Assembly: GCA_030248135.1 (NCBI GenBank)
Contig: JASANC010000641.1
Span: 108,730 to 172,729, forward strand
DNA: 64,000 bases
Direction of reading: 5' to 3'
Source: Theristus sp. LFF4_11
Lineage: Eukaryota; Nematoda; Chromadorea; Monhysterida; Xyalidae
The translations under genes and the position numbers were made by a program. Each line of letters begins with the position of its first letter. Position 1 is the first letter of the stretch. Under the pieces are notes generated by a model that ran no database searches, had not been told where the DNA came from, and saw nothing but the letters and a program-made list of their open reading frames with translations. Below are positions 29,897 to 42,500 of this stretch, piece after piece.

Positions 29897-31787
29897 TCAT
29901 TTGTTGCTTTCATTCGGCGTGCGCGTTGCACGCAGGTGTTGCTCGAGCAGCACTATCAGCTTGTGCTCCTGGCCGCCGAGACCGATTTGCTGCTTTGACC
30001 ACTCGATCAGCAGAGCGTCGTTGCGGCTGCCGCGTAGGAACTCCAAGGTGCTGCACGGTTGTGAAGTTATGCAGCAGTGTCACTGCGAGTGCACTCAAAC
30101 TGGCAATCGGCTGATTCAGTTTCGAATGGGGCTCAGTGATTGGTCGAATCAGCATGCCAGAATGAATAAATCGGCCAGATTGCATAATATTACAGACCAG
30201 AGCACGCATAGTTATTGATGTGCTGCGCCAATCGGCTTGAGTGAGTATTTGACGTTTCGAAGCAGGCGTTGCCGTTTCAGAATGGGTCAGCTAACTTTTG
30301 CAGCACGACCAACCGGAACAACACGTAGTGGTCGTTGACGGCAGCGCCGAGCAGCCGTGTGAACGCATTCAGATCGCCGTAGGCCTTGTGCTTGAACGCG
30401 AGCATCACCTCCTTCAAGGCGGCCACCGTGGCGTGCGCGTGCAGCAGCCGGCGCAGGATCAACGCCCACTCCGCTGTGAATTCGGTCTCCTCTGCGAGAT
30501 ACGCATTCTGATTTCGCAAACTGATTCGTTGGGAACAACGTTGGAATCAAACCTGAACAATTGACGCAATATTGCCATTGCTCTGACTGGTGATCCTTCT
30601 TGACGGTGACAACAATCTCATCAAATTGATCCCTCAAATTCTGAATGCCACAGCAGAACTCCGACACCAGACGCACATCGGCTGCCATTGAGCACTGAGC
30701 CGCTTGTACGTTTTCGTCCGTGTCGCCGTTGTTCGTGTCCGAAGCAACCTTTCGACCAATCATGAGCTGCAAAAAGAAAAAAATCAAAGTTTAGTGGGCA
30801 AATGAAAAACTAACATTCTGAAGCGACCGACAGCAAACAGCAACGCAGGCAGCGAGTCACTGAGCCGTTGCACAACCCGTTTCAGGTAGAGCACACAGCT
30901 GCTGTGCCAGTCGGCCAAACTCTCACTGACGTACGTCTCCTGAAATCATCGGAAAGCGTCGAAAATGACGAATTTTTGCGAAAGGCATGTCTGTCAGTCA
31001 GCTTCACAGCGCGTTCACAGTGTGACCTGATGTCGATGTTGATGCCAGCGCACAGCCAATCGTCTACAGTGCGCGTCGAGCTCAGCCTGGAATGTCGTGA
31101 GCATCTCGCTGTCATCGTGCATCAGCAGCAGCAGCAGTTCGCTCTCGTCAGCAGCGTCACGCAGCAACGGCAACACGTAGATGGCGATCGTGTCGCCGGA
31201 CGCTGGCACACTGAAAACACACGGTTGGCACAGGCAGACTCGCTCTGAGCGAACACGGTGCACGCACTGCCGATGCGCCACCACGGCTGTCAATCAGCAT
31301 GAAACTGCAACCGTCAACTTTGCGCAGAAATACAGCATTCGACATGACAGGACTAAATCAGAAATTTGTGCCAGCTTGTAAAGTCGAACCCGATCATATC
31401 GGTGTAGACACTGCTGTGACGCGACGCAACGCCGTTGCTGCTCTGAAGATGCGACTGCACGCTGAGCACGATGGTGTCTGAGGCGGAGGCAACGTGCTCG
31501 GAGCAACAGAGCAGCTGCAAACTGAAAACACGCAACTGCACAGACTGCTCTCAACACAGTGACGTTGCATCACACACACGCTGTTGAGTCGTGTCTTGGC
31601 ATGTGTTTGTGTTGTCACTGTGCCACATCACTACGATATAATTGAGTTGCAAGAGCTTCACACACGGAGTTGTCACTAAACAACAGAAAAACAGTGGTCA
31701 CGTTTTGTTGCATGCGATTTTGAAGACGGCGTACGCCCTGAACTCGTCTGTGTGCTCGTTGACCGCGGCATGACGCTCGTCAGCCAT
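29897..31787 (-). CDS. NJMU-R1 (C17orf75)-like WDR11-complex subunit, multi-exon
   Basis: In mammals this protein joins WDR11 and FAM91A1 in a complex that helps capture AP-1 vesicles at the trans-Golgi. The ATG at 31787 gives MADERHAAVNEHTDEFRAYAVF. Later exons read SDTIVLSVQSHLQSS (about 31380-31510), TIAIYVLPLLRDAADESELL with LTTFQAELDAHCRRL (about 31035-31200), ESLADWHSSCVLYLKRVVQRL (about 30850-30940), VRLVSEFCCGIQNL (about 30540-30775), then the most diagnostic block, FKHKAYGDLNAFTRLLGAAV followed by NDHYVLFRLVVLQK (about 30300-30500). The last exon reads LEFLRGSRNDALLIEWSKQQ and ends ATRTPNESNK (TGA at 29899-29897). The match to the human protein (FKLKAIQDTNNLKRF, MNHYALFKCY) is from memory and moderate, so the name is likely rather than certain. 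Confidence 0.68.
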
Positions 31788-33553
31788 GGCTGCAGACAAC
31801 AACAGACTGTGCGAATAGTGCTCGGTGGTGAACAGTACAACAAAACCATGTCACGGTTGTTTTGATCGGTTGATAGCAACAGAAAACACGCAAATTATCT
31901 GCCCAATCGTCAAGTTATCTTTTTATATGGAACAACACAAGAATAACACAATAACGGACATAATGGAATCGATCAGCTAGAAGTGGGAAGGGGCTAGGGC
32001 TGTGGACGCTGATATCTTTAAAAAACCGCTTTGAAGACATGCACAACTGTTTTTAAATGGTTTTACAAAAACGACCCATAAAATAAATAATCTGTTAAAA
32101 ATAAAATAATAATATCCAGTATTTACTGAATTAAAAGCAAGAGAACAAATGAACAAAGCAAAGTGTTGTTTGCCCATAATAGTGAATGTTTTTGAAGCTT
32201 TCAGACTTCCAAAAAACGTTCACTATGACTACCATAACCTGTCGCTTCAAAATAACACTTTACCCTTCAATAAATACGGAAAACGGACTGCAAAAATCAA
32301 CAAAAAGAGGTCTGTTGTGAAAACTTTGTTGAGAAACAACCTCAATCAATGAAATTTATCTCATGAATCAATAATCAAAGATGTGATACTTTGAGAAATT
32401 GGCACGCACTCTTAAAACAAAAAACACACAAATCACAACGCAAATTGTATATGGTAATTGAAAAACATTATAAAAAACGCAACACAAACAGAAATTTGCG
32501 TTCTATTTGGACTTTGGCAACCCTCAAGCAAACGACATCGAAAACAAAATGGATGAAATGAATTTGTAATATGCAAAACGTGCAAAACCCCGCGATGAAG
32601 CTAATGGATTAAACTAAAAATACATGTTACTCACTCTGCCAAAAATGGTCAGAAGCAAAAGTTTTCAAAATCAACCCTAAAGCAAACAATCTAGTGTCAA
32701 CAAAAATTTGAACGCACTCGATTTTAACATTACTATTGTGGATTTATGCAAACGTGTCCGGACTAACGTGACGTCATTTTATTTAAAAACGCCCGTTTGT
32801 CAAAGTACAGGCACTAAAATTTCAGCTTGGTGTGACTGATTTGACATTCACCATTTGTTTACGGGAAGAAATCGGCTAAACGGATTGTCTGGTTTGCTGT
32901 GAACGACAAGCGCATGTTTTGTGGCACATGACGTCATTTCAGTGGGACACGTTTAAAAAAATAGGCCATACTGGCTCCGTCAATCACTCATTTTCAAGCT
33001 CTCCAAAAACACCATTTTTGAACATTTTTGATGGATTGAAAGTATCGCAAGAAGGAACGATTGTGATAATGACACTGGAATAACAAATCTCTCTCGATAT
33101 CAGGACGAAACAATTCCTGAATAATCAATCAAGGTAATAATGAACGCGGATCGCTCGCTTGCAGTATCACGGCAGTGCAGCAATTGTGGTGCCAATAAGA
33201 ACTGCTAATGGTAATACGTTTGCTTTGTATCAACGGAAGTTTCCTTTAGGTAGTTAATGCATGGACTAAAATACTGGCAGAGTCAAAGAAATATTCATGA
33301 TCTTATATGGTCCCTCACTATAAAATACCAACGTTCAGCTCAGATCGATCAGAGCATGCAGAAAAAACAGGTGAACACGAAATAAAACGTGAAAAGAAAC
33401 ATCAAGATCAGAAACTGGCAATGTGTATTCGAATGTCCTTTTTTGGTGACGAACAAAATCATATCAACGGAACATCATAGAATCATGAAACAAAAAAAGA
33501 AAATCGTTCATGCTTGCAGTCGTGCCACTCGTGCAACACAACAACTTTGCAGT
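31788..33553. other. Intergenic stretch between NJMU-R1 and lgl
   Basis: About 1.8 kb of AT-rich sequence. It presumably holds the NJMU-R1 promoter (just above 31787) and the lgl 3' end. I see no gene, RNA or clear transposon. Confidence 0.4.
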
Positions 33554-36500
33554 TCACTGCACTGCCTCTGCATTTTCACCGGCTTCGTCCGTCGACGTGC
33601 CGTTCGTCTGTTCCAGTTTCATTTTCTCTTTGATTTCCTCTTTCAGCTTCGCGATCTCATCGTCTGCAAACAAACAAAGACAAAAAATGAATAAAAAGAG
33701 TTCTGATATGAATGCAAAAGAATCACCGCAAAACTGATTTCTGAACACTCCGATTTGCGGTTGTGCCTTCACAGAAAAAGGCTTGACTTTGGCATCTGAA
33801 GAAACGCGAACAAGCACGTGCGATCACGGACCGGCGTCATGCGGCTGGTGGTGTTGTGCGTTGTGCGTGCCGTTCACGTGCACCACGTCGCGCACCACTT
33901 GGCAGGCGAGTGCGGCTGCGGCGTCGCCGGCGGTCACCGTGGTGACGGTGGTGTGCGTCTTCTCGACCACCACCAGGTCGCCGGCGTCGCTGGTCGTCAC
34001 CTCGCTCGTCGTTGTCGTCCGTGCGCTCTGCGTCGGCTGCTCCAGCACCGTCACTTGCTCACCCGCCGCCTCGGCTGCCTTGACAGCGACCACGTCCAGC
34101 ACGGTGCCTGGTGGCGCCTCGCTCACGGGCATGCGCGCCACGGTGCTCACCACTTCGTCAGTGATCGGCGCTGGCGAACTGAAAAGCAATCGCTTGCAAT
34201 GCGCAAAGTGAAACAGGCGCACAGGCAGAAACAACGGTCAATGATCTGCTCGATTAGTATTGCAGCGATCAGGTGAAGTTTGCCAATGCCGAATTCAGAA
34301 TTGGTTCCAAATGACGCCAATTGTTCGACTCAAACGGGTCATCAAATGCAAGATTCATACAATGCAGCGACCACGATGACAACTCACAGTGGCGGTGTAG
34401 TAGTAGTAGTGTCGTTGTTGTGTGCAGCGGTTGTAGCGTGTGCTGCGGTGTAGTCCCTGACCGAGTCGAGCGTGATGTCAGTCGGCAACTGCGATGTGTT
34501 CGCCGATGTCGAGTGGCCAGAGTCGTCTGCCACACCGGATTGGTCGAGGTCGCTCGCGGCTGCTGCCTCATTCGAATCACTAGACAAAACACAGTGACAC
34601 TGTGTGAGATGTATAGTTTGCGATTTACAGGTACACTCAGAACATTCGAACAGCGTTTCTGGAAGCACCATGGACGATGCGTTCAGAGCGACTGAGCAAC
34701 AACTACGAACACTGCGACGACCAACGTTTTCGGTGGTTGCTCTGCGGGCGGTGTCGCATCGCGTGCGGCGGCCGCTTGCTGCCCGGTGGCAGGCTGTGTG
34801 CTCTGCTTCAGAGGGCGCACTCCTTGCGGCAGCGTCAGCGAGCACTGCGCACGCACGGCCACACACGCACTGCACGCGAAACGCTGCCACTCGCTGCCAC
34901 GTGCCGTCAGACTGAGGCCTTCGGCGTTGCTCGTCAGCACGGTCGACAGAATGCCGTGCACGTCGGACGCCTGATACACGAGCAATGTACTTTCGTGAAA
35001 TGACATGAAATGCTACGTCAGATCTGCAAAGTATCCAGTGAAATCGATCAGCACTTTTGAACCGAAAAACAAAAAATAACAGTATTGAATGGATTTAACA
35101 TCTTCACTTCTGACATAAAATTATCTTCGGAACTTTCTTGTCATTGGGACGATTGGTTCAGGAACCGGATTTGGTCAGAAACACAAAAGTGACAAATTTC
35201 TCATACAGTTCTTTCACAAAGTTCAATTTTCGACCTTGCATGCAACTAGCTGCCTCTGAAAATGCTGCAACGCAAGCAAGCGTACAGTACAAGTGTAGTG
35301 TCTAGTTCTAACATTTCCACCACGGACATGAACGTACATGAATGCAGTCAATTTTCATGAATCTACGCAGGTTGTGTAACGAGAATGCCTGCAGTTCACC
35401 GTGGTTCGTCATTGCGATCAAGAATGACTCGTGTCGGTTGCTGTCTGCAAAACAAAGATGAGTGAACTACGAAAGTTACTCTTGATTTCACACCGATTAG
35501 CCGATTAGCGATTCAGTGATCTTTTTCAAAAATAGAACATAAAAAATCCGTCACAAGTGATTCCAAAGTGACGAGTGACACGGTTTGGCAATTGGCAAAG
35601 TGATCCGAGTCTCCGAAGTGGGGCCGAGTCACTTGGGCGACTTTGAATTGTCACATAAAGCTTGAAACTAGTTTCCCTTCTACGTCTGCACACTCCATTC
35701 AGTTGCAGAATCTAAAAATTTCGTAATATCAACTACCAATGCGTTTAAAAAACGACCGTTCTTGCTGGTCAGCGCGGCGAACGCGGTCTTTCGCAGGCGA
35801 GAGCCTTCAAGCGCGGTCAACTTGAATTTGTTGCGGCCTGGCTTCAGCGCCGGCAGTGTGAAGCTCTTCAGTTGCTCTTCGCTTGCGATCAGCACACGAT
35901 GCGATGCGGGCGTCTGGAAAGAAAACAGCAAATGAAACGAACAATGCTGCGGCGATGCAGCCAGCGCTGTTGTTGTCGCTGTACAGCACGCCGTCAACGA
36001 AGCCAACAACGAACGTGAGCATCAGCAGCGGCAGCAGCGGCCTGCGGCGGCCTGTGCACCTCAATGGGCGTGTCGTGCTGATCGACGATGCAAATGGCGA
36101 GCACTGGTGCGCCGTGTTGCAGCTGGATCTCCTTGGCGAGTCGACATCGACGTGCGCTGCTTGCTGGCTGCGTCTCTGCTGCCGCTGGCTCACTGCTCCG
36201 TTGCTGTTCGTTCGTGCTGCCTTCTTGTTGCTCAGTGTCGCCGCTCGCCGACGCTGCCGGTGCCTCGGGCGTCCTCTCGTCAATCAGTCCAGGGCTGGAA
36301 TCGTCGTTCGTGGTGTTCGCTTCAGTGATCACGTGCACTTTGATCGCACCACCGTTTGTGCCAACCCACAGTGAGCGACTCAGCTCGGTTGCTGTGAACG
36401 AAATTCAATCAATCAATGCGCGCACACGGTCAAACGGTCAAACGAAACATTCCGTTGCAATACTTTTCAAAACAAGCCCACAGATGGCTGCAACTTAACA

Positions 36501-39500
36501 ACAAACAATATACATAACTACGAACAAATTCGTCTTTGGATTGAATTTTTGTTCAACTGCGCCCAAAAACGCCAACATACCGCTGGTGACATAGGTCTCG
36601 GCAAACAGGAAGCATCTGACGAGGCTTGCGAGTGCTTCCGGCTGCTCAGTGCGTGCCTCAATGGCCCTTTCAACGGGCATCACATCTTCTGCGTCGTCCG
36701 CTCTCGGCAACTGACGTTTCTGTGGTGATTTTGATGGCGACGCCTCGGCGGCACCCGCTGTCGATGCTGGCTCGCCACCCGACTGAGAATTTAAAAAGCA
36801 ATAAATTAAATTTATTGAAAACTTGAAATGATGTACTGTCATTGGAGCTGTAGTGATGTTGTCTGTTGTGTTTAGTGTGTTTGCAGCAGCAGCAGTCCTT
36901 TTTGATAGGTTAGGATAGGATCATTCCCAGGAAAAAACAAACGTGTTTTTCTTGATTGTAAGCCACCTTTGACGGTGAGGCGGATCGATTAGCGGCGTGT
37001 CGTCGCCGTCGCCGGAACGACTCTCGCAACGATTTTTTGAAAGATTTGAATCGTGTCATTGTTGCCTCGATCGCCGACGTTTCATGTGCGTTCATTTCTG
37101 GCAAAAAAAGAACACTGCTCCAATTTTGTTCGCCATAAATGGACAAAACGCTACAAAACGGGCAAGTCGTGTACCTTCAGTAGTGAGCAGGCACTGCGTG
37201 TACACACTGCTGCCTTCAGCGGTGTCCACCAACGCAAAGCCGTGACCCGTGCCGATGGCCACACTGCAAAAAGGAAAGCAGCTCGCAAATGCTTAGCTCA
37301 GTACAACATCGTGTGAATTTCCTGTTTCGAATATGCCCTATGCATCCATTCATCAATTTTATTCTGCAGAACGTAGGAAACTGCGAGGACAGGTGACATG
37401 GCGTGTGATAGGGCACAGACATCAACAACACTGACACGAACATCAACCTCTCTTGTTGCACAACGGCGCACACACATACAGATTCCAGGTGTTCTTGAGC
37501 GCCAGTGCTGTGATCGCAGCGGGCGGCTCGATCTGCACGACCAACTGCGGCACGTAGCCGTGTGCGAATGTGATGCTCTCTTGACGCAACGACAGCGCAG
37601 GCTCACCCTTCCATGTGAACGTCTCACGATCCGGCACAACATTCACGGTGATCGATCGCAGCTCGCTGATCTCCTGTAACAATCGCTTCGTAGTGGTACG
37701 TTGTTGAGAGTCGCAGCCACCTCAGTTGTGTTGCACTTGACATGCTAAGTAGTTCACGTGACACCGGTTGATGCGATGCGCCCGCATGATGCAGCTTTTG
37801 CGGCGTCCTGCACTGCAAGCCAGCAAGCGCACCACTTTCTCTGACACCACACCGTCGCACGGACGAGCTTTTCGTTCTTTTTGTATTCACGGCGACGGCG
37901 CAGTTCAGAATACAGAAATGTTCTCCAACTTTGCAGCGGTTGAACACAGAAGCACAGCACTAACGGTCGGCTGGTGCGTGATTGCCCAGAGACTGGTCTG
38001 TCCGGCGGCAGTGCCCAGCGCGAGCACGCCCGAGGCAGCGTCGAGCGCCATGCGTTGTATGGCGTAGCGTGGGTCGTCGCTGTACGGGTCGTACTGCCCG
38101 ACGCGTCTGAACGGGGGCCAGTCGTCGTCGTCCGTGGCCGCCTCGTGCGGGTCCACGTAGCCATCGACCAGGCGCGCCACGTTCAGCGTGCACAGCAGCT
38201 GCATGCACACCGTGTCAGCCGACCACACGCGAACGCTGCCGTCTTCGTGTCTGTGCGCGCGTGCAACCAGTGACACACTTGCAAAATACTCTCAATTACA
38301 CAACACTGATTGGCTGCATAATGATGCTCTCGCACTGTTGAATTATTCGCAGTTTGCGTTAAAAATGTTCATTTGTGAATCGTTTCGTGACAAAATCGTT
38401 GCGTTCAATGCCCAACAACAATCTATTGTTGGAAAAAAACTTGTGATCGTTGTGAACCGTGGCACGTGCGACGCAAACTCAGTTCACAAAACGTATCGCA
38501 GGGTGTTTCTGCCAGTGCTCACCCAGTGATCAACAGCTCCGAGCCAGTGTGCATGCCCGATTCGTCCTTCAGCCGTCCACCCTGTATGGGCCACTCGCGG
38601 CGTGAGTACGGAGCACGGCCAGCGAGCTGTTGGTTGCCAGCGTCCGTCAACTGCTGCAGCACACTCTCTGCCACGTCGCTCACGTGTTGACACGCGGTGA
38701 TCGGTGCTGCGTGCAACGGCCACAGGTACGGCAGACGCAGCATCGGCCAGTCGTCGTGCAACAGATCAACAGCCACCAGCTCCTCCTCGCACAGAATCAA
38801 CAGCGTGTGCGGATTGTCGATCGCTGAAACACCGGTGGCAAAGCAGTTATAGAGCACAAGTGCGTCATTCATCTTAGCCCACCATGCAACTACTATCCAA
38901 CCGTGCATCTCTCGACGCACAGCGCCATGAGCCACCAGCGAACAACGGAGGCATGATGCAGGTCACACAATGCTGGCGGAATTGTTTGCTTTCCTTTCAC
39001 AATCACACAATACCAAAACCGACCATCTTCGAGCTGAGCGTCGAGCGTGTGCACGTGCAGCACTTTGCTTGTCAAGTCAAACACCAGCTGTTTGTCGCCG
39101 CGTTGCACGGCCACCGTTGAACGATCGCCAAACGACGCTCGCGGCATGCCGCCCGTGAAAATCAGAAAGTCGCCGTCAGCGCTGAACAACAATCAACCTG
39201 TCATCTGAGGCGATAACGCCATCTTTCAAAATGCCACGAAATCCACGCTTTCCAATGATGCCACCTTGTCTTCCAGAGAATGCGGTCGATCGGCTTGCAC
39301 GGGAATGGGCCGAATGGAATGTTTGGCGATCGCAGCGGCTTCTGCGGCTCACTGGCGCTCCACTCAACGTAGCTGCCGTCGTTGTGCGACGAAATGAACC
39401 GTTCTCCCTCGTTCGAGTACCAGTCGACTGACTAAATTGTTGTTTTTTAGGAAGTCTTCAATCTTCGATTAAAACACCAACCAACCAATGTGCAATTTTT

Positions 39501-42500
39501 GTGGCCAACCAGCGCACTGCAATTAACATTATGTGAGAAAATTGACGCGACAAATTGGGCGACAAAATTTACGTTCTAGACGGCATGTCGCGCAGTCTCT
39601 TGCAGCTGAACTGTGAACACAACTATAATCACTTGTTAAGAACAACGTGCACGACGCACCTCAACGCCCTGTCCGGTGGCATAAGCGTTCAGCAGAGTGT
39701 TCGTGGCACAGTCCCACAGCACGATCAGGCCACGTGTGTAGCCAATCAGCAATCGTCCAGGATCGCCAGCAATCGCGAGACACTCGACCGCTCCGGCAGT
39801 CGTTTTATATTCTTCGGGCACACTGAAAAAATGAAAAAGTCTCGGTCAAAGGAACTGAATCTGCCCCCCCAAACGATGTAAATTTACACATTGCAACTGA
39901 TTAGTGGAACTTGGTACATACAAACAAGCAGCAACAATGAGCATACAATCAACTTGTCAAAACCTTGACAGGGCTTTTTTGAAACACGTAGTTTTCACGT
40001 AGTTACAAAGAAACACATCAACAAGCACGCTTTGTCACGTGGGTGCGAAATCGCATGCGTGCCTGTGTGATTGTTTGTGACTAAAAGTAACCACTGCACG
40101 GCACGATTTACAATTTGATGGTGCAGACTGCACCATCAAATAGTAAATCGTGTTGTTGAATCGAAAGTGCACTTTGCACAGACAACGACTTCACTTCGTA
40201 AATGAACACAACGAACGTACGCGTTGACAACAGTGTCCTGGTAGATGATGTAGTCGTGCAGCTGCAGAGTGTCCGTGGCCATCTCATAGAGATTTCCCGA
40301 TTCAGTGCCAATCAGCAATCGATGTGCCACGCTTGCCTGCCCCTCAGTCTCACTCTTCAACGTCTGCAATCGCACTGCGCTGATCGTCTTCAGTCGATCG
40401 TCCGTCGCAACCTGAGTGAACTGCATTTTTATTGTTGTTCACGAAACTCCAGTCTTGAATTTGCGGTTGGTACATTACGATTACGCCCACTACAGCCAAT
40501 CAGTTTCACGCGTTCAAATGCCAAAGTGAGCAAAGTGCATGTTTTGCAGTCTGACTGCAGCTGACAGGTGGCATTCTATTTAGTTTGCATATAACTAATA
40601 TCACATTGTCTACCAGTGTTCTCTTACGACATTCATATTCACCTGGTGCACATGCTCCAGTTGGCTGGTTGCCGTCTCCTCGTGATAGTTGATCTCCCAC
40701 AAGTGGAACGTTTGGTCGTCGCATTGCGCTATCAGGCGACCCTTGACAAAAATACAGTAGATCGCTTGAGCTTTGCTAGCAGATTTCATAGCTTCCAGTG
40801 ACATTCCCCGTTTTTACTTGGCCTGGATTAGTTGAGCAATCCACGATTTTGCCAAACGATATCAAAGCCCTCTCTTAGATAGCACAATGCATACCTGATT
40901 GGGAACAAAGAACACGCGCTTGATGGGCGTTTCATGCGGTTGCACTGCGCTGAATTCGACGCCAGGTGCGCCGTAACTGAAATCAATAAAAGGGCAATTT
41001 TATGAAAAACGCGTAATTTATCATTAATAATGATTATAATTCTGAGTCTACGCTTCATATCATCCGAATCTATTCCTTCGTAACCACCCCTCTATTCCTC
41101 ATGGCCTGCCTCTGTCGTTAATTTTAAAAATTCACCATTCGATTTGCATTTGTTTGTCTTTTTTTTTTGGAAAAGTGTGTCCTTTTTTTGTTTGTTACTG
41201 CGACACAAATATGCTGCCAGTTTCGCGTTGTACACAAAATCACACAACAGATGATAATAAAAACACCCGATCACATTTTGCTTCCCTTGTGTCTTTGCCA
41301 GAAAAAGCACGGAACACACACGGTGTGGTCGTGGTGGTGTCTCATCTTGTCTGGGTGATTCAATAATAAAAAACACAAAAACGCAAGAAATAGAACGAAC
41401 AGATTTCCTTTCTAATTCCGCATCGCAGCACCCCCTGTCCGTCCATACACACGCGACACATGGGAGCTGCATTACGGCGAGGAAAGAGAAGAAAGCACAC
41501 AGCAGCCAGCAAGACATATGGCAGACACGTCGCCATAATCTGCTTTCTACGATTTCTTCACCCCAAGCCAGTGATAATCAAGGAAAACAGCTAGCACCAC
41601 CAGCCAGTGTACCGGAAATCGCACGCCGAGTGTCTGCGGGTTTGTTGTTTCTGTTGCCCAGTTAATTCGTTCTTCATTGCATGCCATGGAAAAAAAGCAT
41701 ATTTCGTTCTCCAACCATGATATTATACCTCATTGCTTCCCGTTTGTTCCGATATGTGATGATAACGAACTAGTTCTAGCTATTCTATCAATAGAAGCGG
41801 AAAATGTTCAAGACTGAGAATGTGAAAGGCTGCACGACAGGAAACTGGCATGCAGCGGCACTCTGTCGTTCGTTCATTCAATTAGTTATTTTTTGTTTTG
41901 CTTTCAATTGCGATCAAGCGTGCTACGACCAAAGACAGCAATCAGCAACCGCAGCAGGGCGATGGCACCACCGTGGACGCAAAGTGAAACGAATACTTAC
42001 ATACGACAGAAAAACATTGCTGAACGATATTAGTCACTCGTTCTACTTCAAGAATTATTGCGTTCGTATGAGATGTTTCCTTGATTCTGACATTTCATTA
42101 GCTGTCAACGCGGCGAGAGTGTATTGCAGTGACACCACTAATGCGTTCAGTTTGCCAATATCATATTCTCGTGTTTCGTTGCAAATTTTGCTAAGAAGTC
42201 AAGATCAGTACATGCCCCCCAATACAGTTCACCATTGTTAATTTCGTCGATTTCAGTAAAAAGAAAATGGCCATTCAAAAATTAGCAATGCATGCGTTCT
42301 TTTGTGGACCAATGATACAAAGCCACCAGCAGTCAGATGCTTCCGGTTTTTTTAAAAATCCCCATGTCCTTATGCTGGTTTTAAGCATCAATGAACGTCT
42401 CTTCGTTCAGTGCTTAAAAGTGAACTCTCATTAATATCAGATCAACCAACACTGACGCCTGCTAACGCATGCATAATTAAGTGTGGCAGTTACACAACAC

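Noticed and set aside
33783..34276. Plus-strand frames of 142-152 codons rich in Val, Thr and His
   Set aside because: They are shadows of the Thr/Ala-rich C-terminal lgl exon on the minus strand, which has better splice context.
41804..42241. 145-codon plus-strand frame in lgl intron 2 (MFKTENVKGCTTGNWH)
   Set aside because: No recognisable motif, no splice or promoter context, and low-complexity composition typical of chance frames in this intron.
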